This document shows, piece by piece, positions 1-6,424 of a DNA stretch of 15,546 nucleotides. Made by a program: the position numbers and the translations under genes. Each line of letters starts with the position of its first letter. Position 1 is the first letter of the stretch. The notes under the pieces are model-generated. The model did not search any database and was not told the DNA's origin. It worked only from the letters and a program-made list of their open reading frames with translations. Source of the stretch: Bifidobacterium sp. (lineage in GTDB: Bacteria > Actinomycetota > Actinomycetes > Actinomycetales > Bifidobacteriaceae); NCBI GenBank assembly GCA_022739095.1, contig JAIJEI010000026.1, positions 1 to 15,546 of the forward strand, read 5' to 3'.

Positions 1-338
1 CACCATATGCGTTGATAGGAGAGGACGATTAATGGCTCGGCTATCACCACGCTCACCGACATGGACAGATCCACCGGCAAGGGGAACACCACGCACCATG
101 AGATCGCCAGCGCGATATTGCCGCCGAACGGGAATGCCGCGCAGAGCAACGACAGGATGACGAACAACAGACCCACCCACAGGGCCCACGCATCCCAAAC
201 CGGTTTGGTACACGATTCGATGATCGTGTCAGCGGCTATGCACAAGGCACAGGCTAGCGCCGCGATCTTTTCGCCATGCCGGGACTTCCCGAAATCGCGG
301 AAGCGACACCTAAGAAAACGGCTGCCGTCACAGAACAT
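1..338 (-). CDS. Partial polytopic membrane protein, probable sensor histidine kinase N-terminus
   Basis: The reverse strand stays open from an ATG at 338 to the window edge (112 codons, no stop). The start overlaps the last codons of the response-regulator gene (stop at 328) by 11 bases, which suggests translational coupling. After a short basic N-terminus (about residues 1-24) the protein is hydrophobic, with probable membrane segments near residues 26-42, 50-70, 74-88 and 92-108; examples are WALWVGLLFVILSLLCAAF and NIALAISWCVVFPLP. No kinase motif is visible, because the H-box and ATPase domain would lie beyond the edge. The kinase role is inferred from pairing with a NarL-type regulator, whose partners often have multi-spanning N-terminal sensors. 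There is no strong ribosome site before 338, so a different start is possible. The alternative is an unrelated membrane protein. Confidence 0.5.
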   Translation of the reverse strand, partial: MFCDGSRFLRCRFRDFGKSRHGEKIAALACALCIAADTIIESCTKPVWDAWALWVGLLFVILSLLCAAFPFGGNIALAISWCVVFPLPVDLSMSVSVVIAEPLIVLSYQRIW

Positions 339-993
339 GGTATCGCTCACAGTAATTAAGGAGTTCGCCGCGCCCCGTCACCCCGACCTTGCGCATGGCT
401 CGTTTCACATAGCTGTACACAGTTTCGACACCGATTCCCAGGCGGCGCGCAATTTCAACGGTCGGTACATGATGTGCATAGAGACGCAACACCGCCAGTT
501 CTCGATCGGAGAAGAGCCTGGCACCATCCGCTTCCGGCTGTGCGGCATCCACCGTATGTAATGTCTCTTCAAGGCTATGCAAACCCCAACCATGAGGGTA
601 TGTTCCCCCGTCGAACACCGATTTGACCGCCTCGCGTATGGTCGCTGCGAAATTCCTTTTCGAAATCAACGCTTGGGCTCCGCAACACGCGATATCCTCA
701 CCATAGGTTGCCAAGTCATACGAAGTGACGACGATGACGCCAACCTGCACGTTCCGCTGTCGAATACGTTCCGTCAGCCGCACTCCGTTCAGCCCGTCCA
801 TCATGAAATCGCAAATGAGGATGTCCGGCTTCCGCGGATCGAACAGACAACGTTCCAAGGCAAGACCGGGATTATCCGTAACCCATAGCATATGCGCCTC
901 GGGAATCGTCCTGCCGATAAGCAAAGCCATCATCTCCGCGGAGCAACGATCGTTGTCCACCAAGGCAAGCCGAATCGGGCATCCGTTCCTCAT
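328..993 (-). CDS. NarL/LuxR-family two-component response regulator
   Basis: A 221-residue cytoplasmic DNA-binding response regulator, full length for the NarL/FixJ family. The receiver domain covers about residues 7-125, with the acidic pair D13/D15, phospho-acceptor D62 (in ILICDFMMDG), switch T90 (VVTSYD) and K112 (ALISKRNF). A LuxR-type helix-turn-helix follows at about 157-215 (SDRELAVLRLY, EIARRLGIGVETVYSYVKRAM). The ATG at 993 was chosen because GGGAGGGG lies just upstream; an upstream extension to 1056 has no such site and would precede the receiver fold. The gene is divergent from a bacteriocin-like cassette, and a perfect 7-bp dyad (1039-1057) lies between them, so it probably controls itself and that cassette. 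Its likely kinase partner overlaps its 3' end. The family is certain; the target is inferred. Confidence 0.93.
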   Translation of the reverse strand: MRNGCPIRLALVDNDRCSAEMMALLIGRTIPEAHMLWVTDNPGLALERCLFDPRKPDILICDFMMDGLNGVRLTERIRQRNVQVGVIVVTSYDLATYGEDIACCGAQALISKRNFAATIREAVKSVFDGGTYPHGWGLHSLEETLHTVDAAQPEADGARLFSDRELAVLRLYAHHVPTVEIARRLGIGVETVYSYVKRAMRKVGVTGRGELLNYCERYHVL

Positions 994-1038
994 AAGCGCC
1001 CCTCCCGAAATTGTCTCCGTCAAACGCAATCGTAACAC

Positions 1039-1057
1039 TGTGACGATTCCCGTCACA
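1039..1057. promoter_or_regulatory. Dyad operator candidate between response regulator and bacteriocin cassette
   Basis: A perfect inverted repeat TGTGACG-ATTCC-CGTCACA (7-bp arms, 5-bp spacer) sits in the 145-bp divergent intergenic region. It is 46 bp from the response-regulator start and 82 bp from the peptide start. LuxR-type response regulators bind as dimers to dyads of this size, so the neighbouring regulator is the natural candidate. A weak plus-strand promoter (TTGTCT at 1011, 16-bp spacer, TAACAC at 1033) would place the dyad at the transcription start. I am not confident of that promoter. Confidence 0.5.
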
Positions 1058-1138
1058 CAGACTTTGTTCGCTCCTCATCGGCACCTTACCGTGTTGCATG
1101 CAGCAAAACAGCCGCGCAATGAAGAACAAGGAGCACTC

Positions 1139-1348
1139 ATGATCGCAAAGAAAATCACCGGGGGCCTACTGGCGGCAACGCTTGCCCTCGGCACAAGCGG
1201 AACACTTATCATTCCCGCAAACGCCAATGAAGTCGGTACTTCAGCAAAGGTCTCCTGCAGCGTTCCCACAGATAGGGATGCCGGCATCAGCACCGTCAAT
1301 GTTTCATATCCCTACGGCGGCACATGGCAATATGGAACCACCCATTAA
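1139..1348 (+). CDS. Lactococcin 972-like bacteriocin precursor, truncated by TAA
   Basis: A 69-residue secreted peptide with a good ribosome site (AAGGAG, 6 bases before the ATG). It has a typical signal peptide: K4/K5, a hydrophobic core at about 8-25, and likely cleavage after ANA (residue 29). The mature part ends in YPYGGTWQYGTTH. The GGTWQYG block (60-66) matches the start of mature lactococcin 972 (EGTWQHGYG), and family members are normally about 90-110 residues, so this copy is short. Reading on in frame past the TAA gives W-R-D-F-F-x5-K-R-A-S-F-I, which follows the family pattern Y-S-N-Y-H-x5-H-S-A-T-V-V in spacing. The gene therefore looks cut by a nonsense codon, and the expected C-terminal third (GVWAKA-type region) is missing. 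The downstream membrane protein and ABC ATPase are the partners usual for this bacteriocin group. Confidence 0.6.
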   Translation: MIAKKITGGLLAATLALGTSGTLIIPANANEVGTSAKVSCSVPTDRDAGISTVNVSYPYGGTWQYGTTH

Positions 1349-1425
1349 ACAGAAGCGAATCCAAAGGTTCCCTGGCGCGATTTCTTCTCCATAGAGGAAT
1401 TGAAACGCGCCAGTTTTATCGCAAG

Positions 1426-2289
1426 ATGGAATACACGATGCATTGGTTATACAAAATCAGCACCATTTTGGCTCTCGTGCTGGCGATTGCCACAGGCGGC
1501 TTGTACGCGCAGAATTGCGAGGAAACCTATCCTTCAGGCCCAAGTCAAGAAATTCTCATTTCTGACGCGAAGGGGAACACGCTACAGAATCTGCTCGAGA
1601 TAGCTTCGCAACACCGTGTCACTCTTGCCCGAGTCACCTTCGAATCCCAGCCAAAAGGAGGCAACGAACGGATCCTCACCGTTTTTGAAACAACAGATGA
1701 CAAGGCCCTTTTCCCGGCAAATCAAATCTATCCAGATTATGGATTCAATGAACGTACTAAGGTACGCCATGGCGACGCACTCATCAACTCGCTCGGCCGA
1801 TGGTTGATATATGGTGATGCCCTACAAACGGCAGAGGCGGTATCCGCCATACAAAACTCTGGATTCAAACTTATCCAACAGCGAGAAATCAGCGTAACGC
1901 TTCTCCTTAAAGATTTCTTCTCCGATTCACTATCAGGTATTGTCATCGCCGGAATGCTGTTGATATGCGTTTCGGCCGCCCTATCCGCATCCGTTTCCTC
2001 AAGGATCTGCGCAATCCAATCCATACATGGCATGCATCAGTCAGTTATCATCTTCCGGCAATGCGTTCGTCACGTGATTTTCATAATGGTTTCCACTGTT
2101 CTGGGATGGCTAGCATGGATCGCCGTAGGAGCGATGTTTTGGCCGCATGCTTCACCGTTCGGTTTTGCCGGTATCATACTGTTGGGAATTTTACTATTGA
2201 CAGCCATTATCTCAGCGTCGCTGTCAGCAGGAGTCATCCTCATTGTACGCATACTGGTTCCCGGCATCATTGCGCAAATTAAGGGATAA
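1426..2289 (+). CDS. Bacteriocin-associated membrane protein (DUF1430-like), N-terminal half
   Basis: 287 residues from ATG 1426 (ATG 1438, MHWLYKIS, is equally possible; neither has a strong ribosome site). The order is a signal-like membrane segment (about 5-25), an extracellular region (about 26-165), then three membrane segments (about 168-190, 215-240, 245-280). SSRICAIQSIHGMHQ resembles the cytoplasmic AIKxxHG stretch seen in bacteriocin-associated seven-helix proteins. It ends at a TAA (2287-2289), but the same frame continues without another stop into the next ORF. Together they give about 660 residues, the usual size of this family, so this is probably the front half of a broken gene. 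These proteins accompany lactococcin 972-type peptides and act with an ABC ATPase in export or immunity. The AT-rich base composition differs from the flanking housekeeping genes. Confidence 0.6.
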   Translation: MEYTMHWLYKISTILALVLAIATGGLYAQNCEETYPSGPSQEILISDAKGNTLQNLLEIASQHRVTLARVTFESQPKGGNERILTVFETTDDKALFPANQIYPDYGFNERTKVRHGDALINSLGRWLIYGDALQTAEAVSAIQNSGFKLIQQREISVTLLLKDFFSDSLSGIVIAGMLLICVSAALSASVSSRICAIQSIHGMHQSVIIFRQCVRHVIFIMVSTVLGWLAWIAVGAMFWPHASPFGFAGIILLGILLLTAIISASLSAGVILIVRILVPGIIAQIKG

Positions 2290-2307
2290 AGACCACTTCG
2301 TTTCCTG

Positions 2308-3420
2308 ATGACAATCGGCTGCTTCCTGACGGTCATCATGCTGTGTATTTCCACTCTCACATTCCAGAATTCATTAGAGAAACGTCAACAAATGCAGCAT
2401 TCCACAGAGACCCTATCGCACGCACAGGTTTTCCCTGATGGCTTTCAATTGCAGCTATGGTATACCGATAATAACTCCCGGGAAGCCTACATGCCCGCAT
2501 GGGACACCTTCCTTAACCATTCTCTCGCGGCAGATAGAATCCGTCTCTCCTCATTTGAAGACGGATGCACTTGGACGGATTATTCCGGAAACCCAAATTC
2601 GACGTGCATCATCATGGATCCATATACCGCACAAGAACAGCATCTTATTGAGGATACCGACTCACTGAAACCCGTTACCTTGATTATGAACACAGGCACG
2701 AGTTGGAACGAAGATACGTTGAAAGGCAGCATCATAGCCACATATAACTTCCTTAGGGAGCTTAGAGAAAATCCAACTATTGGAGGCCAGACACCTTTAT
2801 CACTAAACAAAGATGACATCAAAATAAGAAGCAAGAGCAGCAATGCTCAACCAAATGCATTTAATGCACGTGCAGGCAATGACCAGTCACAAGCTCCCGT
2901 CCTTGTCATGAATCCAACGCTACTTGACGGAGTGACAGCTATGGCCATGACCTCTACAGGAGGCATGATCTTTACCTACAATTCAAGGGATCAAATTATT
3001 GAAGAACTACACAATGATGGGGCACTCGACCTTGTAGCGTCAGCGGTCAAACCACGCGATGAACTTTGGACACGATTACAAAAAGACATTCAAGAGACGG
3101 CTTTCTTCACTCTTATTGCCGTCATTTCTTCTATCTGCACCATTGGAATGGGTATTATAATTTCGCTTCTTCTATGTACCATTCGAAGACGCTCGATGTT
3201 CGTCGAATTCATCCATGGAGCACGCGCCTATCTTCGATTTAGACCTGTTGTCATATGTTCTGTTGCATTATGTTCGGCATCCTTATTAACCCTGTCAGCT
3301 GCAGGACGATGCAATCGCGTTTTCATGGCGATTGTCTTCGGCCTCTTCTTCATCACGGTAATCATCACACATATTATTTATGACGCTCTGCTTCGCGCAG
3401 ACAGCATTAAACATCCCTGA
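2308..3420 (+). CDS. Bacteriocin-associated membrane protein (DUF1430-like), C-terminal half
   Basis: 370 residues if read from ATG 2308, but no ribosome site precedes that ATG, and the frame is the same as the upstream half through codons 2290-2307 (RPLRFL). It has a membrane segment at about 1-20 (TIGCFLTVIMLCISTLTF), an extracellular domain of about 230 residues rich in N, T, S and D, and three C-terminal membrane segments (about 262-286, 310-330, 333-355). The first half has the same organisation of helix, large outside domain and three helices, so the whole would be an FtsX/MacB-like duplicated topology. The ABC ATPase begins 34 bases downstream. If the TAA upstream is real, this half is probably not made, or only by inefficient restart. 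Confidence 0.6.
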   Translation: MTIGCFLTVIMLCISTLTFQNSLEKRQQMQHSTETLSHAQVFPDGFQLQLWYTDNNSREAYMPAWDTFLNHSLAADRIRLSSFEDGCTWTDYSGNPNSTCIIMDPYTAQEQHLIEDTDSLKPVTLIMNTGTSWNEDTLKGSIIATYNFLRELRENPTIGGQTPLSLNKDDIKIRSKSSNAQPNAFNARAGNDQSQAPVLVMNPTLLDGVTAMAMTSTGGMIFTYNSRDQIIEELHNDGALDLVASAVKPRDELWTRLQKDIQETAFFTLIAVISSICTIGMGIIISLLLCTIRRRSMFVEFIHGARAYLRFRPVVICSVALCSASLLTLSAAGRCNRVFMAIVFGLFFITVIITHIIYDALLRADSIKHP

Positions 3421-3454
3421 TTCCGGTCCATTCTCAATACAAAGGCTAGATATT

Positions 3455-4108
3455 ATGAACATTACCGCACTAGAAGCCGGAATATTGAAGGCATCACATC
3501 TGACACAACACATTGGAAATCGCACCTTATGGAAAGGACTGGACCTGACGTTCAGCCCCGGTGACATGGTTGCCCTGACCGGAGAAAGCGGATGCGGCAA
3601 AACCACTTTGTTGAATATTCTGGGTTTTCTGGAAGAGCCAAGCTCAGGAACAATCACCTATGATGGGCAAACAATTTCCTCCAGAAAGGGCCGACGGCTC
3701 ATGCACCGCAACGTCATGGGATTCATGTTCCAGAATTACGCCCTGGTGGAGCAATGGACGGTGAACAAAAATCTGATTCTGGCTCTGCGCAGCGTCGGAA
3801 TACCATCGGCAGACAGAAGCCGGCTCATCAGACGCGCCTTGCGGGCCGTGAATCTGACGGGCTACGGCAACAGACCGATCTACACACTCAGTGGAGGCGA
3901 ACAACAACGAGTCGCAATCGCGAGGCTTCTCATCCGTCGATCGCTGCGCGTCATACTGGCGGACGAGCCAACAGCGGCCCTCGATGCCGATAACCGCACC
4001 ATGGTCATGCGTCACCTGCGTGATTTCGCCGACAACGGAGCGATCGTGATCTACACGACGCACAACGAGGAGACCGCGGCCCTCGCCGACCGCATCATCG
4101 CATTATGA
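3455..4108 (+). CDS. Bacteriocin-export type ABC transporter ATP-binding protein (lactococcin 972 group)
   Basis: A 217-residue ABC ATPase close in size and style to LolD/MacB-type ATPases. It has Walker A GESGCGKTT (43-51), a Q-loop in FQNYALVEQWTV, signature LSGGEQQRVAIAR, Walker B VILADEPTAALD and H-loop YTTHNEE. The FQN-ALVE-TV stretch is characteristic of the lactococcin 972-group exporters. ATG 3455 follows an AAAGG 9 bases upstream; an upstream in-frame ATG at 3380 would overlap the preceding gene and add unrelated residues. It should energise the upstream polytopic protein for peptide export or self-protection. All catalytic motifs are intact, unlike its two broken partners. The stop overlaps the coaE stop on the other strand by six bases, so no terminator fits between them. 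Confidence 0.85.
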   Translation: MNITALEAGILKASHLTQHIGNRTLWKGLDLTFSPGDMVALTGESGCGKTTLLNILGFLEEPSSGTITYDGQTISSRKGRRLMHRNVMGFMFQNYALVEQWTVNKNLILALRSVGIPSADRSRLIRRALRAVNLTGYGNRPIYTLSGGEQQRVAIARLLIRRSLRVILADEPTAALDADNRTMVMRHLRDFADNGAIVIYTTHNEETAALADRIIAL

Positions 4109-4732
4109 TTTCGCCAGCCACCGTTCGTACAACGCATCGACGGCTTCGAGCATTCGATTCATCGGCTGCGTGGAGTCGATCACCACGTCGGCTATGGCAC
4201 GGCGTTGTTCCGGGCTGGACTGGTGGCGGATGCGCGCAAGCGCATCATCTCGCGTCATGCCGCGGGTCGACACCATTCTGTCGACCCGCACTTGTTCGGG
4301 CGCCTCGACGGTGACGATATGGTCGAATCGCATGGGCATGGCGTCCAGAACTTCCGCTAACAGCGGAACATCATGTACGACCATGGCATCCGGATTGTCC
4401 GCGACCGCCTGCCGCTCCCGCGACAACGCAAGATCATAGATCAACGGATGCTCGATATCGTCCAGTTTCCTCCGCAACCGTTCCGAGTCGGGCCCGGCGA
4501 ACACATGCTCGGCGATCCATCGTCGGTTGAGCCGCCCCTGATCGGTCAGCGCATCGGGGCCGAAACACCGCGCTATACGACGAAGGCCGACGCCGCCCGG
4601 TTCCACCACTCGGCGCGCGAGCTCGTCGTAGTCGATGAGTGTCGCGCCGAGCTCCCGCAGTCTTGCGGACACCGTGCTTTTGCCCGCCGCAATGCCGCCG
4701 GTCAATCCTATTCGAACCATGCTCCCCATCAT
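4103..4732 (-). CDS. coaE: Dephospho-CoA kinase
   Basis: Catalyses the last step of coenzyme A synthesis: ATP-dependent phosphorylation of dephospho-CoA at the ribose 3'-hydroxyl, in the cytoplasm. 209 residues, about the usual 200. It has P-loop GGIAAGKST (12-20), a TLIDYDELAR stretch that positions the substrate, IEHPLI, VVHDVPLLAE (lid/CoA region), and the R-DDALARIRHQ motif near residue 165. The start is uncertain: MMGSMVRIGL gives M1 at 4732, M2 at 4729 and M5 at 4720. M5 matches the usual family start, but its GGGGAG lies only one base away; the earlier ATGs have a weak AAGAA. It lies downstream of rpsA behind a terminator (4760-4792) and converges with the bacteriocin ATPase gene. Confidence 0.93.
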   Translation of the reverse strand: MMGSMVRIGLTGGIAAGKSTVSARLRELGATLIDYDELARRVVEPGGVGLRRIARCFGPDALTDQGRLNRRWIAEHVFAGPDSERLRRKLDDIEHPLIYDLALSRERQAVADNPDAMVVHDVPLLAEVLDAMPMRFDHIVTVEAPEQVRVDRMVSTRGMTRDDALARIRHQSSPEQRRAIADVVIDSTQPMNRMLEAVDALYERWLAKS

Positions 4733-4759
4733 GCCATGTTTCTTCGTGCACGCAACGGC

Positions 4760-4792
4760 AAAACCCGGCCCGCCGAAGCGAGACCGGGTTTT
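4760..4792 (-). terminator. Rho-independent terminator downstream of rpsA
   Basis: Perfect 9-bp arms AAAACCCGG (4760-4768) and CCGGGTTTT (4784-4792) enclose a 15-base loop. Read on the minus strand, the stem ends in TTTT then GCC, giving a short U tract. It lies 36 bases past the rpsA stop and before coaE, so it separates the two, at least in part. Because both arms carry the A/T run, it could also act on plus-strand transcripts. Confidence 0.75.
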
Positions 4793-4828
4793 GACTATAC
4801 GCCAGGCGTCAGTCGCCTGATGGCAAAC

Positions 4829-6304
4829 TCACTTGCCGAGCAGCTGGTCGCGCAGGGCGGCGAGCTGATCGGAGTCGGCGAGGGTACCGGTAGCCGGAGC
4901 AGCGGAAGAGTAGTTGGAGGTCTCTTCGACCGGCTTCTCTTCCTTCGGGCCCTGGCCATCGGCGGCTGCGGATTCGGCAGCGTTCTCCAGCTCCTTGGCC
5001 ACGAACTCCTTGTGCTCCTCCCACAGCTCGTGAGCGGCGGCGTACTGAGACTCCCACTCCTCGCGCTGCTTCTCGTAACCAGCGATCCACTCGTTGGTGT
5101 TCGGGTCGAAGCCTTCGGGGTACTTGTAGTTGCCCTGCTCGTCGTACTCGGCCGGCATGCCGTAGATGGCCGGATCGAAGTCCTCGGAAGCCGGGTCAAC
5201 GGAGTCGTTGGCCTGCTTGAGGGACAGGGAGATGCGGCGACGATCAAGGTCGACGTCGATCACCTTGACGAACACGGCCTCGCCCGGCTTGACCACGGTC
5301 TCCGGGTTCTCGACGTGACGGTTGGCGAGCTCGGAGATGTGCACCAGGCCCTCGATGCCGTCCTCGACGGAGATGAAGACACCGAACTGGACGATCTTGG
5401 TGACCTTGCCCTTGACGATCTGGCCGGGAACGTGGGTGCGAGCGAAGCGCTGCCACGGATCCTCCTGAGTCGCCTTCAGGGACAGGGAGATACGCTCACG
5501 GTCGAGATCGACGTCGAGCACCTCGACGGTGACCTTGTCGCCGACCTTGACGACCTCAGACGGGTGGTCGATGTGCTTCCAGGACAGCTCGGAAACGTGG
5601 ATCAGGCCGTCAACGCCGCCCAGATCGACGAAAGCGCCGAAGTTGACGATGGAGGACACCACGCCCTCACGGATCTGGCCCTTCTTGAGCTGGGACAGGA
5701 AGGTCTCACGGACCTCGGACTGGGTCTCCTCGAGGTACTGGCGACGGGACAGGACCACGTTGTTGCGGTTCTTGTCGAGCTCGAGGATCTTGGCCTTGAT
5801 CTTCTGGCCGATGTACGGGGAGAGGTCGCGGACGCGACGCATCTCGACGAGGGAGGCAGGCAGGAAGCCACGCAGACCGATGTCGACGATGAGGCCGCCC
5901 TTGACGGCTTCGATGACGGTGCCCTCAACGACGCCGTCAGCTTCCTTGATCTTCTCGATGTCGCCCCAGGCGCGCTCGTACTGGGCACGCTTCTTGGACA
6001 GAATCAGACGGCCTTCCTTGTCTTCCTTGGTGACGACAAGGGCCTCGATGGTGTCGCCGACCTCGACGACTTCGTCAGGATCAACGTCCTTCTTGATGGA
6101 AAGCTCGCGGGAGGGGATGACACCCTCGGTCTTGTAGCCGATGTCCAGGAGGACTTCGTCGTGATCGATCTTGACGACGGTGCCCTCAACCAGATCACCA
6201 TCATCGAAGTTCTTGATGGTGGAATCGACTGCCTTGATGAAGTCCTCTTCGGTGCCGATGTCGTTGATGGCAACCTTGGTGACTTCAGTGTTGTTCTCTG
6301 CCAT
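4829..6304 (-). CDS. rpsA: 30S ribosomal protein S1
   Basis: 491 residues. S1 binds mRNA at the 30S platform and helps unfold and load leaders with weak ribosome sites. Four S1 (OB-fold) repeats are visible at about 35-105, 120-187, 205-277 and 292-364. Repeats 3 and 4 have the canonical GxVxxIVxFGxFVxLxxGVxGLxHxSEL form, each closing with DLDRxRISLSLK. The C-terminal ~125 residues are acidic and helical (EEWESQYAAAHELWEEHKEF) and end in a flexible Ser/Ala/Asp tail. Four repeats plus an acidic tail is the actinobacterial type; E. coli S1 has six. No Shine-Dalgarno precedes ATG 6304, whose leader is AU-rich; E. coli rpsA is likewise SD-poor and autoregulated. A TATAAT promoter lies at 6352-6357. 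Codon use is strongly biased, as expected for a highly expressed gene. Confidence 0.97.
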   Translation of the reverse strand: MAENNTEVTKVAINDIGTEEDFIKAVDSTIKNFDDGDLVEGTVVKIDHDEVLLDIGYKTEGVIPSRELSIKKDVDPDEVVEVGDTIEALVVTKEDKEGRLILSKKRAQYERAWGDIEKIKEADGVVEGTVIEAVKGGLIVDIGLRGFLPASLVEMRRVRDLSPYIGQKIKAKILELDKNRNNVVLSRRQYLEETQSEVRETFLSQLKKGQIREGVVSSIVNFGAFVDLGGVDGLIHVSELSWKHIDHPSEVVKVGDKVTVEVLDVDLDRERISLSLKATQEDPWQRFARTHVPGQIVKGKVTKIVQFGVFISVEDGIEGLVHISELANRHVENPETVVKPGEAVFVKVIDVDLDRRRISLSLKQANDSVDPASEDFDPAIYGMPAEYDEQGNYKYPEGFDPNTNEWIAGYEKQREEWESQYAAAHELWEEHKEFVAKELENAAESAAADGQGPKEEKPVEETSNYSSAAPATGTLADSDQLAALRDQLLGK

Positions 6305-6351
6305 GTAAATATATGGTTTCTAATAGTGGATGGATAATTTCTCGATATTCA

Positions 6352-6357
6352 ATTATA
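6352..6357 (-). promoter_or_regulatory. Probable rpsA promoter -10 box
   Basis: Read on the minus strand, a perfect TATAAT (complement of 6352-6357) lies in the 120-bp gap between folD and rpsA. It would start transcription near 6345 and give a leader of about 40 bases. The -35 region is poor (CTGTAT with a 17-bp spacer). The AU-rich leader carries no ribosome site. folD has no obvious terminator before it, so folD readthrough could also supply rpsA mRNA. Confidence 0.5.
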
Positions 6358-6424
6358 CGCACACCCTTACAGGCATACAGACATTCACAATACAAGCAAC
6401 TCTGCCCAAATTTCCTAGGAAACT

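Noticed and set aside
210..229. ACACGAT-N6-ATCGTGT inverted repeat
   Set aside because: It lies within the coding region of the partial membrane protein and has no nearby promoter; probably chance.
1039..1057. CRP-like site (TGTGA...TCACA)
   Set aside because: The spacing between TGTGA and TCACA is nine bases instead of six, and the symmetry extends inward (TGTGACG/CGTCACA), so it is better read as another dyad operator.
1324..1425. Extending the membrane protein upstream to ATG 1324
   Set aside because: This would overlap the end of the bacteriocin gene and add a polar stretch before the signal-like helix; the ATGs at 1426 and 1438 fit better.
4373..6337. 654-codon open frame on the plus strand opposite rpsA
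   Set aside because: It is a mirror of the strong codon bias of rpsA: its composition is Leu/Asp/Val/Gly repeats with no family motif, while the minus strand encodes clear S1 repeats.
6411..6422. 12-bp palindrome TTTCCTAGGAAA just after the folD stop, considered as terminator
   Set aside because: It has no loop-forming centre, little GC and no U tract after it; possibly a protein-binding site, but nothing supports one.
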